A stretch of DNA of 64,000 nucleotides. It comes from Rhizobiales bacterium 32-66-11 (GTDB taxonomy: Bacteria; Pseudomonadota; Alphaproteobacteria; Rhizobiales; Xanthobacteraceae). Where the stretch lies: the NCBI GenBank assembly GCA_002304505.1, contig NCEH01000015.1, positions 1-64,000 on the forward strand. The letters run 5' to 3'. The stretch's first letter is position 1. Each line of letters opens with the position of its first letter. The notes beneath the pieces are model-generated. The model was not told the DNA's origin. It searched no databases and saw only the letters and a program-made list of their open reading frames with translations. The position numbers were made by a program, and so were the translations under genes. Shown one piece after another: positions 22,849 to 32,709 of this stretch.

Positions 22849-25800
22849 ATGCGCCTCCAACGCCTCGACCTCACGCGCTACGGCACATTCACCGGCCGCA
22901 GCATCGATTTCGGCGCGCGGCGCGATGGGGAGGGCGACCTTCACATCATCTACGGTCCGAACGAAGCGGGAAAATCCACCACGCTCGCGGCCTTTCTCGA
23001 TCTCCTGTTCGGCATCGGGGGCGATGCCTATCGCACCATGTTTTCGCTCGATGACGAGACGCTGGAAAAAGGCGGGGAAAGCATTCTCGCCAGCAAGGGC
23101 GATCTGGGCGAGCTGCTGTTCTCGGCCAGCGCGGGCCTGGCGGACCTGAGCCGCAGGCTGCTCGACCTGAAGGGTGAGGCGGATCGCTTTTATAAATATC
23201 GCGCGCGCAGCGGCGAATTGTCCGACCTGAAGGCGCGCCTCGCGCAACTGAAGCTCGAACGGGAGCAAATCGACACCCTGGCCTCGGAGCATGCGCGGCT
23301 GACGGAGGAGCGCGACCGCGCGGCCGCCCAGTATGAAGCCGCGATTGGGCAGCGCACGCAAATCCAGGGCCGGATGGAGGAGATCCAGCGCCAGCTTCGA
23401 TGCGCCACGCGCCTGGAGCGAGGAATTGCCGGCGCTGCAAAGGGAAGAGATTGAACTTGCGGTCCAGCTTCAGGCCGCCGCCGAGGCGATCGACCGGCTC
23501 GCCGGAGAGGCGGACCGGATCGTCGTCGACACCGTCGCGCTCGGCCTGTCCGACCGGGTGGCGCGGCTCGCGGATCTGCGCGCGCGCCATGTGACGGCGG
23601 AGAAGGACATTCCCGAACGGCGCATGCAGATGCGCGAGGCCGAGCACGCCGTCGCCCGGCTCCTCGCCCGGATGGATCGCGAGGGGGAGGGGGAGCCGCA
23701 CCGGCTGATCCTGAAGGCCGCGAGCGTCGGCCGTCTGCGCGAGTTGATCGAGGCGCGCTCGGGCATCGAGGCCGCGACGCGCGGGACCGCCGCCGAACTG
23801 GCAGAGTCGCAACGCCGCCTGGCGCAAGCGGAGGCCAAATTCCAGGCGGCCGGCACGGACCTGAGCTTCGCGGCGAAGGCCGAGCCTTCGGCCGGGCGGG
23901 AACAGGCGATGCGGAACGAGCGGGCGTGGCGGGACGAACTGGCGTTGCGGGACTTGGCGGCCACCCTCGCGGCCGTCCGTGCGCATGATCCGCGCGCGCG
24001 CCTGCGGCCGGCCGAACGCGCCTGCGAGACGGCGAAGGCGTTGTTTGTCGACCGGATGCGGGCACTCAATCCCTGGTCCGGCGACCCGGACGATCTCGTC
24101 GCCCTGCGATGCCCCTCCGCCGAGACCCTCCAGGGGTGGAAAACGGCGCGCGGCGAAAGCGAACGGGCGCTCGCGCGCCACTTCGACGACATCGAACGCC
24201 TGACGTGGGAAACCCTGCGGCTGGAGGCGGCGTGCGCCGCCGTTGCCGATCTGACCGGGGTGGTCACGGACCAGGAGGCCGCCGCGCTCCGCAGTGCGCG
24301 CGAGCAGGCCTGGGCCGCGCATCGGCGCGACCTCGCGCCCGCCTCCGCCGATGCTTTCGAGGCCCTGCTGCGGCGCGAGGACATCATCGCCGCCAGCCGG
24401 CTCGGCCATATGTCTGACCTCGCAAAGCTGCATCAGAGCCGGCAGGCGCTCGCAATGGCCGAGGCCGAGCTGAAGCGTGCGATTGCGCTCCGGGACGCGG
24501 CCGCCGCGCATTTGCAGGCGCAGGAGGCCGCGGTTTCGGCCGCGGTTCGCGCGATGGCGCCTGCGCTTGCCGAAACCATGGCCCTGCCGGATCTGGAATC
24601 CTGGCTCGCGCGGCGCGCGGCGGCGCTCGAGGCGCATGCCGCCCTGCGCACGGCCGCACTGGATCTCGACGAGGTGCGTGCCGACATGGCCGATTCGGAG
24701 CGCCGGCTTGCGGCCGCGCTCGGCGCATCGGGCCCGGTCCCCGCGCCCGATGCCGGGCTCGATACCTTGCTGGCGTTGGCGCAGGAGACGGTGGACCGGA
24801 TCGCCGGCATCCGGGCGCTGAAAGAGGCCGTCGACGAACGGCGCAGCGAAATGGCGGCGCGTGCGCGTGTCGCCGCGCAGGCCGAGGCGGCGGAACAGGC
24901 CTGGACCGCCGCCTGGGGTGCCGCCTGTGAGGCGTGCTGGCTGGGCGAGCGGGGGGACGTGCCTGCGCTCGGATCGGTGCGCGAGATCCTCGCCGCCGTG
25001 GCCGAGCTTGCACCGGCGCTGGAGACGCAGGCCGGCTTTCGCGATCGCATCGCGAAGATGGAGAAGGACCAGGCGCAGTTTCGCGAGGAGGTGCGCGCCC
25101 TCGCGGTCGCCCTCGGCGGAGCCCTCGCGCTTGAGGCTGGCACCCTGCCGGTGCTCGACCTTGCCCAGCGGATCGCCGAAAGAGTGCAGGACGCCGCCGC
25201 CGAACGGGACCGTCACGCGAAGCTGCTCGTTCAGCTGGAGGAGGCGCGGCAACGCGGGGGCGCGCTTGCCGAGGCCGAGGCCATCCATGCGCGGCGCAAG
25301 GCACAGATGACCGCCCTCTTCGGCGTCGCCGCGCTTGCGGACGTGGCCGCCCGGCTGTCCGACCTCGCGCGGCGGGCCGAATTGCGCACGCAGGCGGACG
25401 AGGCCGCGCGCGATGTCCTCGATGCTTTGCGCCTCGGCGAGATGGCGCAGGCGGAATGGGTCCTGGACGCCGCCGACCGGCCTGCCCTCGACGCGGAACT
25501 GCTGGAACTGAAGGCGCGTTTCGACGATCACGACCGGCGCTGCCATGCGCTTTTTGCGGCTCGCAGCACTGCCATCGACCAGGTGGAGGCGATCGGCGGC
25601 GATTCCCGGGTCGCGGAGATCGAGGGCCGGCGGCGCACCATCCTGCTGGAGATCGAGGACGGGGCGATGCGATACCTGCTCCTGCGCGCAGGCACGACCG
25701 CCACCGAACTGGCGCTACGGGCCTATCGCGAGCGCCACCGCAGCTCGATGATGGCGCGCGCCTCCGCGGCGTTCCGCACCATCAGCCGCGGGGCCTATGT

Positions 25801-26167
25801 CGGCCTTGCCACCCAGCCGGCGAAGGAGGGCGAGACGCTGATCGCGCAGGCGGCGGGCGGCGGTTCCAAGGCGGCCGACACGCTCTCGAAAGGCACACGC
25901 TTCCAGCTCTACCTCGCGCTGCGGGTTGCCGGCTATTACGAGTTCGCCCAGGCGCGCAGCCCGGTGCCGTTCGTTGCCGACGACATCATGGAGACCTTCG
26001 ACGATTTCCGTGCCGAGGAAGCCTTTCGCCTGTTCGCCGATATGGCGCGGGTGGGGCAGGTGATCTATCTCACCCATCACCGCCATCTGTGCGAGCTTGC
26101 CCGCAAGGTCTGCCCCGGGGTGCGCATTCACGATCTTTCCCAGGCGGCGCCGGCAACGGGCGCATGA
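22849..26167 (+). pseudogene. YhaN-like SMC-type ATPase gene with a frameshift
   Basis: Partner of the YhaO-like nuclease. The N-terminal part is intact: MRLQRLDLTRYGTFTGRSIDFG, Walker A YGPNEAGKSTT, then coiled coil to EIQRQLR near 23400, where this frame ends at 23454. The family sequence resumes in another frame at FDAPRAWSEELPALQREEIEL (about 23395 onward). It runs through a long Ala/Glu/Arg coiled coil to the Walker B end (VPFVADDIMETFDDFRAEEA, VIYLTHHRHLCELA) and stops at 26167. The span of 3,319 bases is not divisible by three and looks shorter than the family, so a deletion of some tens of bases near 23390-23410 is likely. A sequencing error, or two separately translated halves, cannot be excluded. 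ATG 22849. Confidence 0.72.
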
Positions 26168-26338
26168 TCGCAGAAACCCGGCGGTCGCCTGAAGGGCGTA
26201 TCCCCGCTCGCTTCCCTCCCGAGACAACGAGGTCTTTCGCCGCGCCAGACGCCGGCCGCGCCGGTCTTTCGCGCGCGCGGTGCCGCGCCTTTTGGCGCCC
26301 GGGCGGCGAAAGGGGCTTGATCTTTTTAAGCGCATGAT

Positions 26339-26355
26339 CATAGATAATATAGGAT
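26339..26355 (+). promoter_or_regulatory. Operator copy 1 of the GntR regulon
   Basis: CATAGATAATATAGGAT. It aligns with copies at 33782-33798 and, reversed, 34696-34712, identical at 12 of 17 positions. AT-rich sequence around it probably also holds the promoter of the TctCBA operon. Confidence 0.6.
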
Positions 26356-26371
26356 CTACGAAATTCCGACG

Positions 26372-26418
26372 CCGCCTGCGCCCGGATTTCGTGACTGGCG
26401 AAGTCCGGGCGCAGGCGG
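26372..26418. repeat. Perfect 15-bp inverted repeat in the leader of the transporter operon
   Basis: CCGCCTGCGCCCGGA (26372-26386) and TCCGGGCGCAGGCGG (26404-26418) with a 17-base loop. No T tract follows, so it is not a simple terminator. It lies between the operator and the first gene. Confidence 0.8.
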
Positions 26419-26680
26419 GCTCCGGTGGTCAGGTCCGATGGTCGCTCAAGAAGGACATTTTGAGATCGCCTGCGCTTTCATCCGCGACAATTCCGGCCGC
26501 GGATCCGCAACGCCCAAGAATCAATCAAGTCATTCTGAATAATCTTCTCTCTGAAGCCCGTCATCCGTCAGGGATGAATGCAGAGAAAAGCGAGGGGGCA
26601 CCCGCCTCTTAAAAACGCCTATCCAACGAAGCGCGTTTTGCGAAGACTGCGCCGACAAAATATAAAATGGGAGGAATACC
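26419..26680. other. Untranslated leader of the TctCBA operon
   Basis: The rest of the 513-bp spacer before the transporter operon. It becomes AT-richer toward the gene and ends in GGGAGGAATACC, a strong ribosome site for ATG 26681. No ORF or riboswitch class was recognised. Confidence 0.4.
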
Positions 26681-27703
26681 ATGAAAAAGACAGCGTCTTA
26701 CTTAGGTCTGGCGGCGGCGATTGCCGTCACGGCAAGTGTTTCCGCTCCGGACGCCGCGCGCGCCGAGTGGAAGCCCGATCGCCCGGTGGAGATCGTGGTC
26801 TCGGCCGGCCCCGGCGGCGGAACCGACATTTTCGCCCGCGTGGTCCAGGCCGCCCTCACCAAGAATGCCTTGCTCACCACGCCGATCCTCGTGCTGAACA
26901 AGGGCGGCGGCAGCGGCTCGGAGGCGTTCAACTACGCCAAGGACAATCCCGACAGCCCCTATAAGATCTATTTCGGCACCCAGGATGCTTACGTTCTGCC
27001 GCTCGGCACGAAGGTGAACTATAGCTTCAACGACCTGACGCCGGTCGCCTCGATGGTGTTCGACGTCTTCATCCTGTGGAGCAATCCCAAGGCCTCGGGG
27101 CTGAACACCGCCCAGGAGTTCATCGCCAAGGCCAAGGCCAATCCGGGCAAGGTGCGGGTCGCCGGCGCCAAGGCCAAGGATGCGGACGAAACGGTCGTAA
27201 CCCTCATCGAGCGCGCCACCGGCACCGACCTTGCCTATATCCCCTACAAGAGCGGCAGCGAAGCGGCGATCCAGGTCGCCGGCGGCCATATCGAGGCCAA
27301 TACCAACAATCCGAGCGAGAGCCTCGAACAGTGGAAGGCCGGCAACCAGAAGCCGCTGTGCGTATTCACCAGCGCGCGCCTGACCGACAAGACCGTGGTC
27401 GCGGACGGGATGAGCTGGGCGGATATTCCCACCTGCGTCGAGGCGGGGATCGACGTGAAGGACTTCCTCCAGCCGCGCACCGTGTGGATGGGCGCGAAGG
27501 TGCCGCCGGAGGCGCTCGCTTATTACACCGACCTCATGAAGAAGGTGACCGAGACGCCCGAGTTCAAGTCTTACGTCGAGCGTAACGTTCAGATCAACAA
27601 GATGTTGGTCGGACAGGATTTCAAGACCTTCCTGGACCAGCAGATCAAGACCTACGCGGAGATCTACAAGGCCAACGGCTGGCTCGTCGCCACCGGACAA
27701 TAG
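26681..27703 (+). CDS. tctC: Tripartite tricarboxylate transporter substrate-binding protein
   Basis: A 340-residue periplasmic Bug/TctC-family receptor that captures a carboxylic acid for the TctAB membrane pair. The signal peptide runs to about residue 28 (SAPDAARA). The mature protein starts EWKPDRPVEIVVSAGPGGGTDIFARVV, the ligand loop typical of the family, and carries the second loop near VRVAGAKAKDADE. The ligand cannot be read from sequence. A strong GGGAGGA site precedes the ATG. It is the first gene of tctC-tctB-tctA, behind an operator shared with the GntR regulator, so the cargo is probably the substrate of the dehydrogenases encoded downstream. Confidence 0.9.
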   Translation: MKKTASYLGLAAAIAVTASVSAPDAARAEWKPDRPVEIVVSAGPGGGTDIFARVVQAALTKNALLTTPILVLNKGGGSGSEAFNYAKDNPDSPYKIYFGTQDAYVLPLGTKVNYSFNDLTPVASMVFDVFILWSNPKASGLNTAQEFIAKAKANPGKVRVAGAKAKDADETVVTLIERATGTDLAYIPYKSGSEAAIQVAGGHIEANTNNPSESLEQWKAGNQKPLCVFTSARLTDKTVVADGMSWADIPTCVEAGIDVKDFLQPRTVWMGAKVPPEALAYYTDLMKKVTETPEFKSYVERNVQINKMLVGQDFKTFLDQQIKTYAEIYKANGWLVATGQ

Positions 27704-27769
27704 CGATAGCAGGGGCGCGAAGCCCTCGTCCGACCGGCTTTGCGCCCCCTCCTCGTGGAGTTGCCTGAC

Positions 27770-28294
27770 ATGAAGATCTCCTGGAAAGCCATGGAAGTTG
27801 TGACCGCCGCAGCGACCGGCCTCATCGGCGCGGTGGTCTGCTACGGATCGCTCGAAAACGGCATCGCTTGGAACTCCAGCGGCCCTGAGCCGGGGTATTT
27901 TCCCTTCGGCATCGGCTGCCTCATCATGCTCGGCAGCGTGGGAACCATGGTTCAGGCCCTGATGAAGCGCTCCGTTGCCCCCGTGACGGCGAGTGCCACG
28001 GGCGGGGAGATCGTCGACGACGACGAGCCGTTCATGGATACGCGCGGCTTCCGCACGGTTGCGCTCTTCTTCCTGCCGATCGTCGCCATGGCCGCGATTT
28101 CTGTCTGGCTCGGCCTCTATATCGGCATGGCGCTCTATATTTTCTATGCCATGCGCGTGTCGGCGGGGTTCCGCACCAGCACCAGCCTGTTGACCGCCGC
28201 CATCGTGGTCGCGGTCAATTTCATCGTCTTTGAAAAGCTGTTCATGGTTCCGCTGCTCAAAGGGCCGATCCTCGAATACTTCGGCATTTATTGA
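27770..28294 (+). CDS. tctB: Tripartite tricarboxylate transporter small membrane subunit
   Basis: A 174-residue TctB-family protein with four membrane segments. It begins MKISWKAMEVVTAAATGLIGAVVCYGSLENGIAWNSSGPEPGYFPF and shows the family GPGYFP-like motif (EPGYFPFGIG), then an acidic cytoplasmic loop GGEIVDDDEPFMDTRG and two closing helices. It assists the large TctA subunit. ATG 27770 is chosen over the upstream frame because it opens the first helix and follows GTGGAG. tctA begins 26 bases after its stop. Confidence 0.9.
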   Translation: MKISWKAMEVVTAAATGLIGAVVCYGSLENGIAWNSSGPEPGYFPFGIGCLIMLGSVGTMVQALMKRSVAPVTASATGGEIVDDDEPFMDTRGFRTVALFFLPIVAMAAISVWLGLYIGMALYIFYAMRVSAGFRTSTSLLTAAIVVAVNFIVFEKLFMVPLLKGPILEYFGIY

Positions 28295-28320
28295 AAAATA
28301 AAGAAAAGAGGAAACGAGCC

Positions 28321-29835
28321 ATGGGCAATTTTGGCCAATTGATGGACGGGTTCGCGATCGCCCTCACGACCCATCACATTCTCATCATGGTGTTCGGGGT
28401 GCTGCTGGGCCTGGTGGTCGGCGTGCTGCCAGGCCTCGGCGCGCCCAATGGCGTGTCGCTGCTGATGCCGCTGACCTTCACCATGGAGCCCATTTCGGCG
28501 ATCATCCTGCTGACCTCCATGTATTGGGGCGCGCTGTTCGGCGGTTCGACCACATCCATCCTGTTCAATATTCCGGGCGAGCCGTCCTCGGTCGCGACCA
28601 CTTTCGACGGCCATCCCATGGCCAAGCAGGGACAGGCGGTGCGCGCGCTCACGCTGGCGTTCGCCTCCGCCGGCATCGGCGCGCTGATCGGCGTCCTCGT
28701 CATCACCCTGATGTCGGGCTGGGTCGCGAATTTCGCGCTCCGGTTCGGGTCGCCGGAATATTTCGCGGTCTATTTCCTCGCCTTCGCCAGCTTCATCGGC
28801 ATGGCCGGCGGGTCGCCGTTCAAGACGCTGGTGTCGATCATGCTCGGCCTTGCCGCCGGCACCATCGGAATGGACACGATTTCGGGCGAAGGGCGACTGA
28901 CCTTCGGCATCAATGAGCTGACCGCCGGCATCTCGTTCCTGATCGTGGTGATCGGCCTGTTCGGCATCGGCGAATTGCTGGTGACCATCGACGAGGGATA
29001 TAAGTTCGAGGGCGTGAAGGCGAAGCTCAGCCTGCGCGAGATCTTCCGCACGCTGGCCGAAATGCCGCGCTATTGGGTCACGATCCTGCGCAGCGCGCTG
29101 ATCGGCTGCTGGATGGGGATCACGCCCGGCGGGCCCACGGCGGCCTCGTTCATGAGCTATGCGCTGGGGCGGCGGTTTTCCAAGCGCGGCTGGAATTTCG
29201 GCAAGGGCGAGCCGGAGGGCATCATCTCCCCCGAGACCGCCGACCATTCGGCCGGCTCGTGCGCCTTGCTGCCCATGCTGGCGCTCGGCGTTCCCGGTTC
29301 CGCGACCGCCGCGGTGATGATGGGCGGGCTGATGATCTGGGGCCTGTCTCCCGGACCCATGCTGTTCACCAGCCAGCCGGATTTCGTCTGGGGCCTGATC
29401 GCCTCCATGTATGCGGGCAATCTGATTGCGGTGGTCCTGGTGCTGGCGACCGTGCCGCTGTTCGCCTTCATCCTGCGCGCGCCGTTCTCCGTGGTCGGCC
29501 CGCTGATCGCGATCATCTGCGTCATCGGCGCCTATACGGTGGCGAACCATGTCTTCGACATCTGGCTGGCGCTGGTCTTCGGCCTCGTGGGCTATGTCTT
29601 CAAGAAATTGTCCTATCCGCTGGCGCCCTTCGTTCTTGCGGTGGTGCTGGGGGACAAGGCGGAAGACGCGTTCCGGCAATCCATGCTCTCGTCCGGGGGA
29701 ACGCTGCGCGTCTTCTTCGAAACCCCGCTGGTCGCCACGATGATGACGATCGGGATCTTCCTTCTGCTGCTTCCGCTCATCACCCGCGTCTTCGGCGCCG
29801 TGTTCAACAGCGGGACCAAGCGCGGCGTGGCATAG
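28321..29835 (+). CDS. tctA: Tripartite tricarboxylate transporter large membrane subunit
   Basis: A 504-residue integral membrane subunit with about twelve helices. The family signatures are in place: GVLPGLGAPNGVSLLMPLTFTMEP near the N-terminus, LTSMYWGALFGGSTTSILFNIPGEP, ITPGGPTAASFMSYALG, and a C-terminal GVPGSATAAVMMGGLMIWGLSPGP that repeats the first motif. It moves the substrate delivered by TctC, coupled to an ion gradient. ATG 28321 follows AAGAGGAAACG; an in-frame start ten codons earlier lacks a ribosome site. The next gene, the iron alcohol dehydrogenase, starts 102 bases later. Confidence 0.93.
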   Translation: MGNFGQLMDGFAIALTTHHILIMVFGVLLGLVVGVLPGLGAPNGVSLLMPLTFTMEPISAIILLTSMYWGALFGGSTTSILFNIPGEPSSVATTFDGHPMAKQGQAVRALTLAFASAGIGALIGVLVITLMSGWVANFALRFGSPEYFAVYFLAFASFIGMAGGSPFKTLVSIMLGLAAGTIGMDTISGEGRLTFGINELTAGISFLIVVIGLFGIGELLVTIDEGYKFEGVKAKLSLREIFRTLAEMPRYWVTILRSALIGCWMGITPGGPTAASFMSYALGRRFSKRGWNFGKGEPEGIISPETADHSAGSCALLPMLALGVPGSATAAVMMGGLMIWGLSPGPMLFTSQPDFVWGLIASMYAGNLIAVVLVLATVPLFAFILRAPFSVVGPLIAIICVIGAYTVANHVFDIWLALVFGLVGYVFKKLSYPLAPFVLAVVLGDKAEDAFRQSMLSSGGTLRVFFETPLVATMMTIGIFLLLLPLITRVFGAVFNSGTKRGVA

Positions 29836-29937
29836 GCCGCGACGGGCTGCGGCCACTGATTTCACGGCCTGGATCCAGGCGACCTGTCACCCTTTGAGAC
29901 GGCCGGGTGCCGTCACATATTGAGAGAGAATTGCGCC

Positions 29938-31071
29938 ATGTTCGGAGCTTTGCGTCTCCCCCAAACGATCCTCTTCGGGCGCGGCCAGCGTCATGTCATG
30001 GGCACCCACGCCGCCGGCGTGAAGACCCGCGTGTACGACCAGACCATCGCCGACCTGCCGCTCGAATCCATCGCCGATTGCATGGCCAAGGTCAGCGATT
30101 TCGGACCCGACCTTGTGATCGGCATCGGCGGCGGCAGCTGCATGGACCTTGCCAAGATCGTGTCGGTGCTCATCACCCACGGCGGTGAGGTCAGCGCCTA
30201 TTACGGCGAGTTCGCGGTTCCCGGCCCGGTGTTGCCGCTGATCGCGCTACCGACCACCGCCGGTACCGGCTCCGAAGTGACGCCCGTCGCTGTCGTGCAC
30301 GACACGGCGCGCGGCTCCAAGATCGGCGTCGCCAGCCCCTATATCATTCCCCAGATGGCGGTGTGCGATCCGGAACTGACGATCACCTGCCCGCCCGGCC
30401 TCACCGCCTGTTCCGGCGCCGATGCGCTAGCCCATGCGGTGGAGGCGTTCACCAGCATGGCCCGGCCGCCGGAGCCCCAGCTGACCGAAAAGCATGTGTT
30501 CATCGGCAAGAATCTCTTGTCCGACCATTTCGCCAAGCTCGCGGTGGTGAACGTGTTCCGCTATCTGGCGCGCGCCCATGCGAACGGCGCCGACATGGAG
30601 GCCCGCGAGGGCCTCATGCTCGCGTCGCTGGCGGCCGGATGCGCGTTCGGCACCGCCGGCACGGCGGCCGCGCATGCGCTGCAATATCCGGTGGGCAATC
30701 TCACCCACACGGCCCATGGCGACGGGGTCGGCGCGCTGCTGCCGTTCGTGATGCAATATAATCGCTCCGCCTGCCCGGAGGCGTTCGCCGAGCTTGCCCG
30801 CACCATCGGCCTCGGCGATGCCGGCATGAGCACGGATGCGCTGTCGCAGGCGTTCATCGACGCCGTTGCCGAATTGTTCGCGACCATCGGCATCCCGCGC
30901 TCGCTCGCCGCGCTTGGGCTCGCCAGCGGCCATGAGCACGAGGTCGCCTCGGGCTCCCTCAAGGCCGAGCGGCTGGTGAAGAACAACCCGCGCCCGCTCG
31001 ACCTGGCCGCGATGCTTCACATCACCGAAGCGGCGTTCCGCGGCGAACGCGCCGCGCTGCTCAATCTCTGA
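29938..31071 (+). CDS. Iron-containing alcohol dehydrogenase, probably internally deleted
   Basis: A 377-residue group III alcohol dehydrogenase related to 4-hydroxybutyrate dehydrogenase and maleylacetate reductase. NAD-binding loop VIGIGGGSCMDLAK, PTTAGTGSEVTPVA, and metal ligands in CSGADALAHAVEAF and HALQYPVGNLTHTAHGDGVGALLP are intact. Near the N-terminus FGRGQRHVMGTHAA runs straight into GVKTRVYDQTIADLP. The family normally has about 30-35 residues here, including the first Rossmann strand and helix (xRxLLVTD type), so an in-frame deletion is likely and cofactor binding may suffer. ATG 29938 follows GAGAGAG. The neighbouring semialdehyde dehydrogenase suggests an omega-hydroxyacid oxidation; the substrate is inference. 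Confidence 0.82.
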   Translation: MFGALRLPQTILFGRGQRHVMGTHAAGVKTRVYDQTIADLPLESIADCMAKVSDFGPDLVIGIGGGSCMDLAKIVSVLITHGGEVSAYYGEFAVPGPVLPLIALPTTAGTGSEVTPVAVVHDTARGSKIGVASPYIIPQMAVCDPELTITCPPGLTACSGADALAHAVEAFTSMARPPEPQLTEKHVFIGKNLLSDHFAKLAVVNVFRYLARAHANGADMEAREGLMLASLAAGCAFGTAGTAAAHALQYPVGNLTHTAHGDGVGALLPFVMQYNRSACPEAFAELARTIGLGDAGMSTDALSQAFIDAVAELFATIGIPRSLAALGLASGHEHEVASGSLKAERLVKNNPRPLDLAAMLHITEAAFRGERAALLNL

Positions 31072-31092
31072 CACCCAGCAGGATCTATTGCC

Positions 31093-32607
31093 ATGTCATC
31101 CAGCACTGCGAGCCTCAGCCCGATCGCATCCGAGCCGACCTATGTCGTGCCCGGCTTTGAAGGCAAGGGCGGTTTTGCCATCCCCACCGGCCTGCTGATC
31201 GGCGACGCCTGGGTCGCCGGTTCCAACGGCGCGCAGATCGAGGTCCTCAATCCCTCGACCGGCGGCGTGCTCGCCAGCGTGGCCGATGCCACCGTCGCCG
31301 ACGGCATGGCAGCGGTCGATGCGGCGGCGGGCGCCGCGGCGGCCTGGGCGGCGACCCCGCCACGTGCCCGCGCGGTGATCCTGCAGCGCTGCTTCACGGC
31401 CATGATCGAGCAGGCCGACTGGCTGGCCCAGATCATCTCGCTCGAAAACGGCAAGGCGCTGCCCGACGCCCGTTCCGAAGTGCTGTACGCGGCCGAATTC
31501 TTTCGCTGGTATGCCGAGGAAGCGGTGCGCATCAATGGCGACATCTCCATCGCCCCGGCCGGCGGCAATCGCATCCTCGTGCAATATCAGCCGATCGGCA
31601 TTTCGCTGCTGATCACGCCGTGGAATTTTCCCGCCGCGATGGCGACGCGCAAGATCGCGCCGGCCCTCGCCGCGGGCTGCACCTGCATTCTCAAGCCGGC
31701 GGAGGAAACCCCGCTGACCGCGCTTGCCGTGGGCGAGATCCTGCGCCGTGCCGGCGTGCCCGCCGGTGTGGTGAATATCGTCAACACCTCCGATCCCGGC
31801 CCGCTGTGCAGCGCCATTCTGCGTGATCCGCGCGTGCGCAAGCTCTCGTTCACGGGCTCGACCGAAGTCGGCCGGATCCTGCTGCGCGAGGCGTCCTACA
31901 ACGTCATCAATTCGTCCATGGAGCTCGGCGGCAACGCCCCGTTCCTGGTGCTCGACGATGCCGATCTGGAAGCCGCGCTCGACGGCGCGATGATCGCCAA
32001 GATGCGCAATGCCGGCGAAGCCTGCACGGCCGCCAACCGCTTCTATGTGCAGGAAGGCATCTATCCGGCGTTCGTCGACAAGCTGGTGGAGCGCATGGCC
32101 GCGCTGAAGCTGGGCGCGGGCACCGACACCACCACCCAATGCGGGGCGATGATCAACCCGGCGGCGATCGAGAAGATCGACATGCTCGTTGGCGACGCGC
32201 TCGGCAAGGGCGCCAGCGTGCGCCTCGGCTGCGCCGCCGGTGCCGGCCCGGGCTTCTTCTACCCGCCCTCGGTGCTGGCCGACGTGCCGCTGAACGCCGC
32301 CATCCTGCGCGAGGAAGTGTTCGGCCCGGTGGCGGCGGTGGTTCCGTTCAAGGATGTCGAAGATGCCGTGCGCATGGCCAACGACACCGAATACGGCCTC
32401 GCCGCCTATGTCTATACCGGCGATATGAAGCGCGGCCTGCAACTGGCCGAGCGGCTCGAATACGGCATGGTGGCGCTCAATCGCGGGCTGGTTTCCGATC
32501 CGGCGGCGCCGTTCGGCGGCGTCAAGCAGAGCGGGCTTGGCCGCGAGGGCGCCCATCACGGCCTGCTCGAATTCACCGAGGCCAAATATGTGGCGGTGAA
32601 CTGGTAG
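31093..32607 (+). CDS. NAD(P)-dependent aldehyde dehydrogenase, succinate-semialdehyde type
   Basis: A 504-residue aldehyde dehydrogenase closest to succinate-semialdehyde dehydrogenases. Catalytic parts: ITPWNFPAAMATRKIAPALAAGCTCILKPAEETPLT (cofactor), FTGSTEVGR, the general-base Glu in SMELGGNAPFLV, the nucleophile Cys in NAGEACTAANRFYV, and EEVFGPVAAVVPF. The motif around the Cys (EACTAAN) differs from the usual QTCVCAN, so the substrate may not be succinate semialdehyde. It starts 21 bases after the alcohol dehydrogenase stop, and together they would take an omega-hydroxy acid to a dicarboxylate. ATG 31093. Confidence 0.9.
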   Translation: MSSSTASLSPIASEPTYVVPGFEGKGGFAIPTGLLIGDAWVAGSNGAQIEVLNPSTGGVLASVADATVADGMAAVDAAAGAAAAWAATPPRARAVILQRCFTAMIEQADWLAQIISLENGKALPDARSEVLYAAEFFRWYAEEAVRINGDISIAPAGGNRILVQYQPIGISLLITPWNFPAAMATRKIAPALAAGCTCILKPAEETPLTALAVGEILRRAGVPAGVVNIVNTSDPGPLCSAILRDPRVRKLSFTGSTEVGRILLREASYNVINSSMELGGNAPFLVLDDADLEAALDGAMIAKMRNAGEACTAANRFYVQEGIYPAFVDKLVERMAALKLGAGTDTTTQCGAMINPAAIEKIDMLVGDALGKGASVRLGCAAGAGPGFFYPPSVLADVPLNAAILREEVFGPVAAVVPFKDVEDAVRMANDTEYGLAAYVYTGDMKRGLQLAERLEYGMVALNRGLVSDPAAPFGGVKQSGLGREGAHHGLLEFTEAKYVAVNW

Positions 32608-32709
32608 CACCCATCCCCGCGGGATGCCCATGCGCAGAGGGATGCGCGGGCATGGGCCTCCCGCGGAACCGGGGGCGATGGCGATGATGCGCACAGATCG
32701 GGAGGTCAG

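Noticed and set aside
22946-25546. 866-codon minus-strand ORF opposite the YhaN-like gene
   Set aside because: Antisense of an Ala/Arg/Glu-rich coiled coil; no domain and no start signal.
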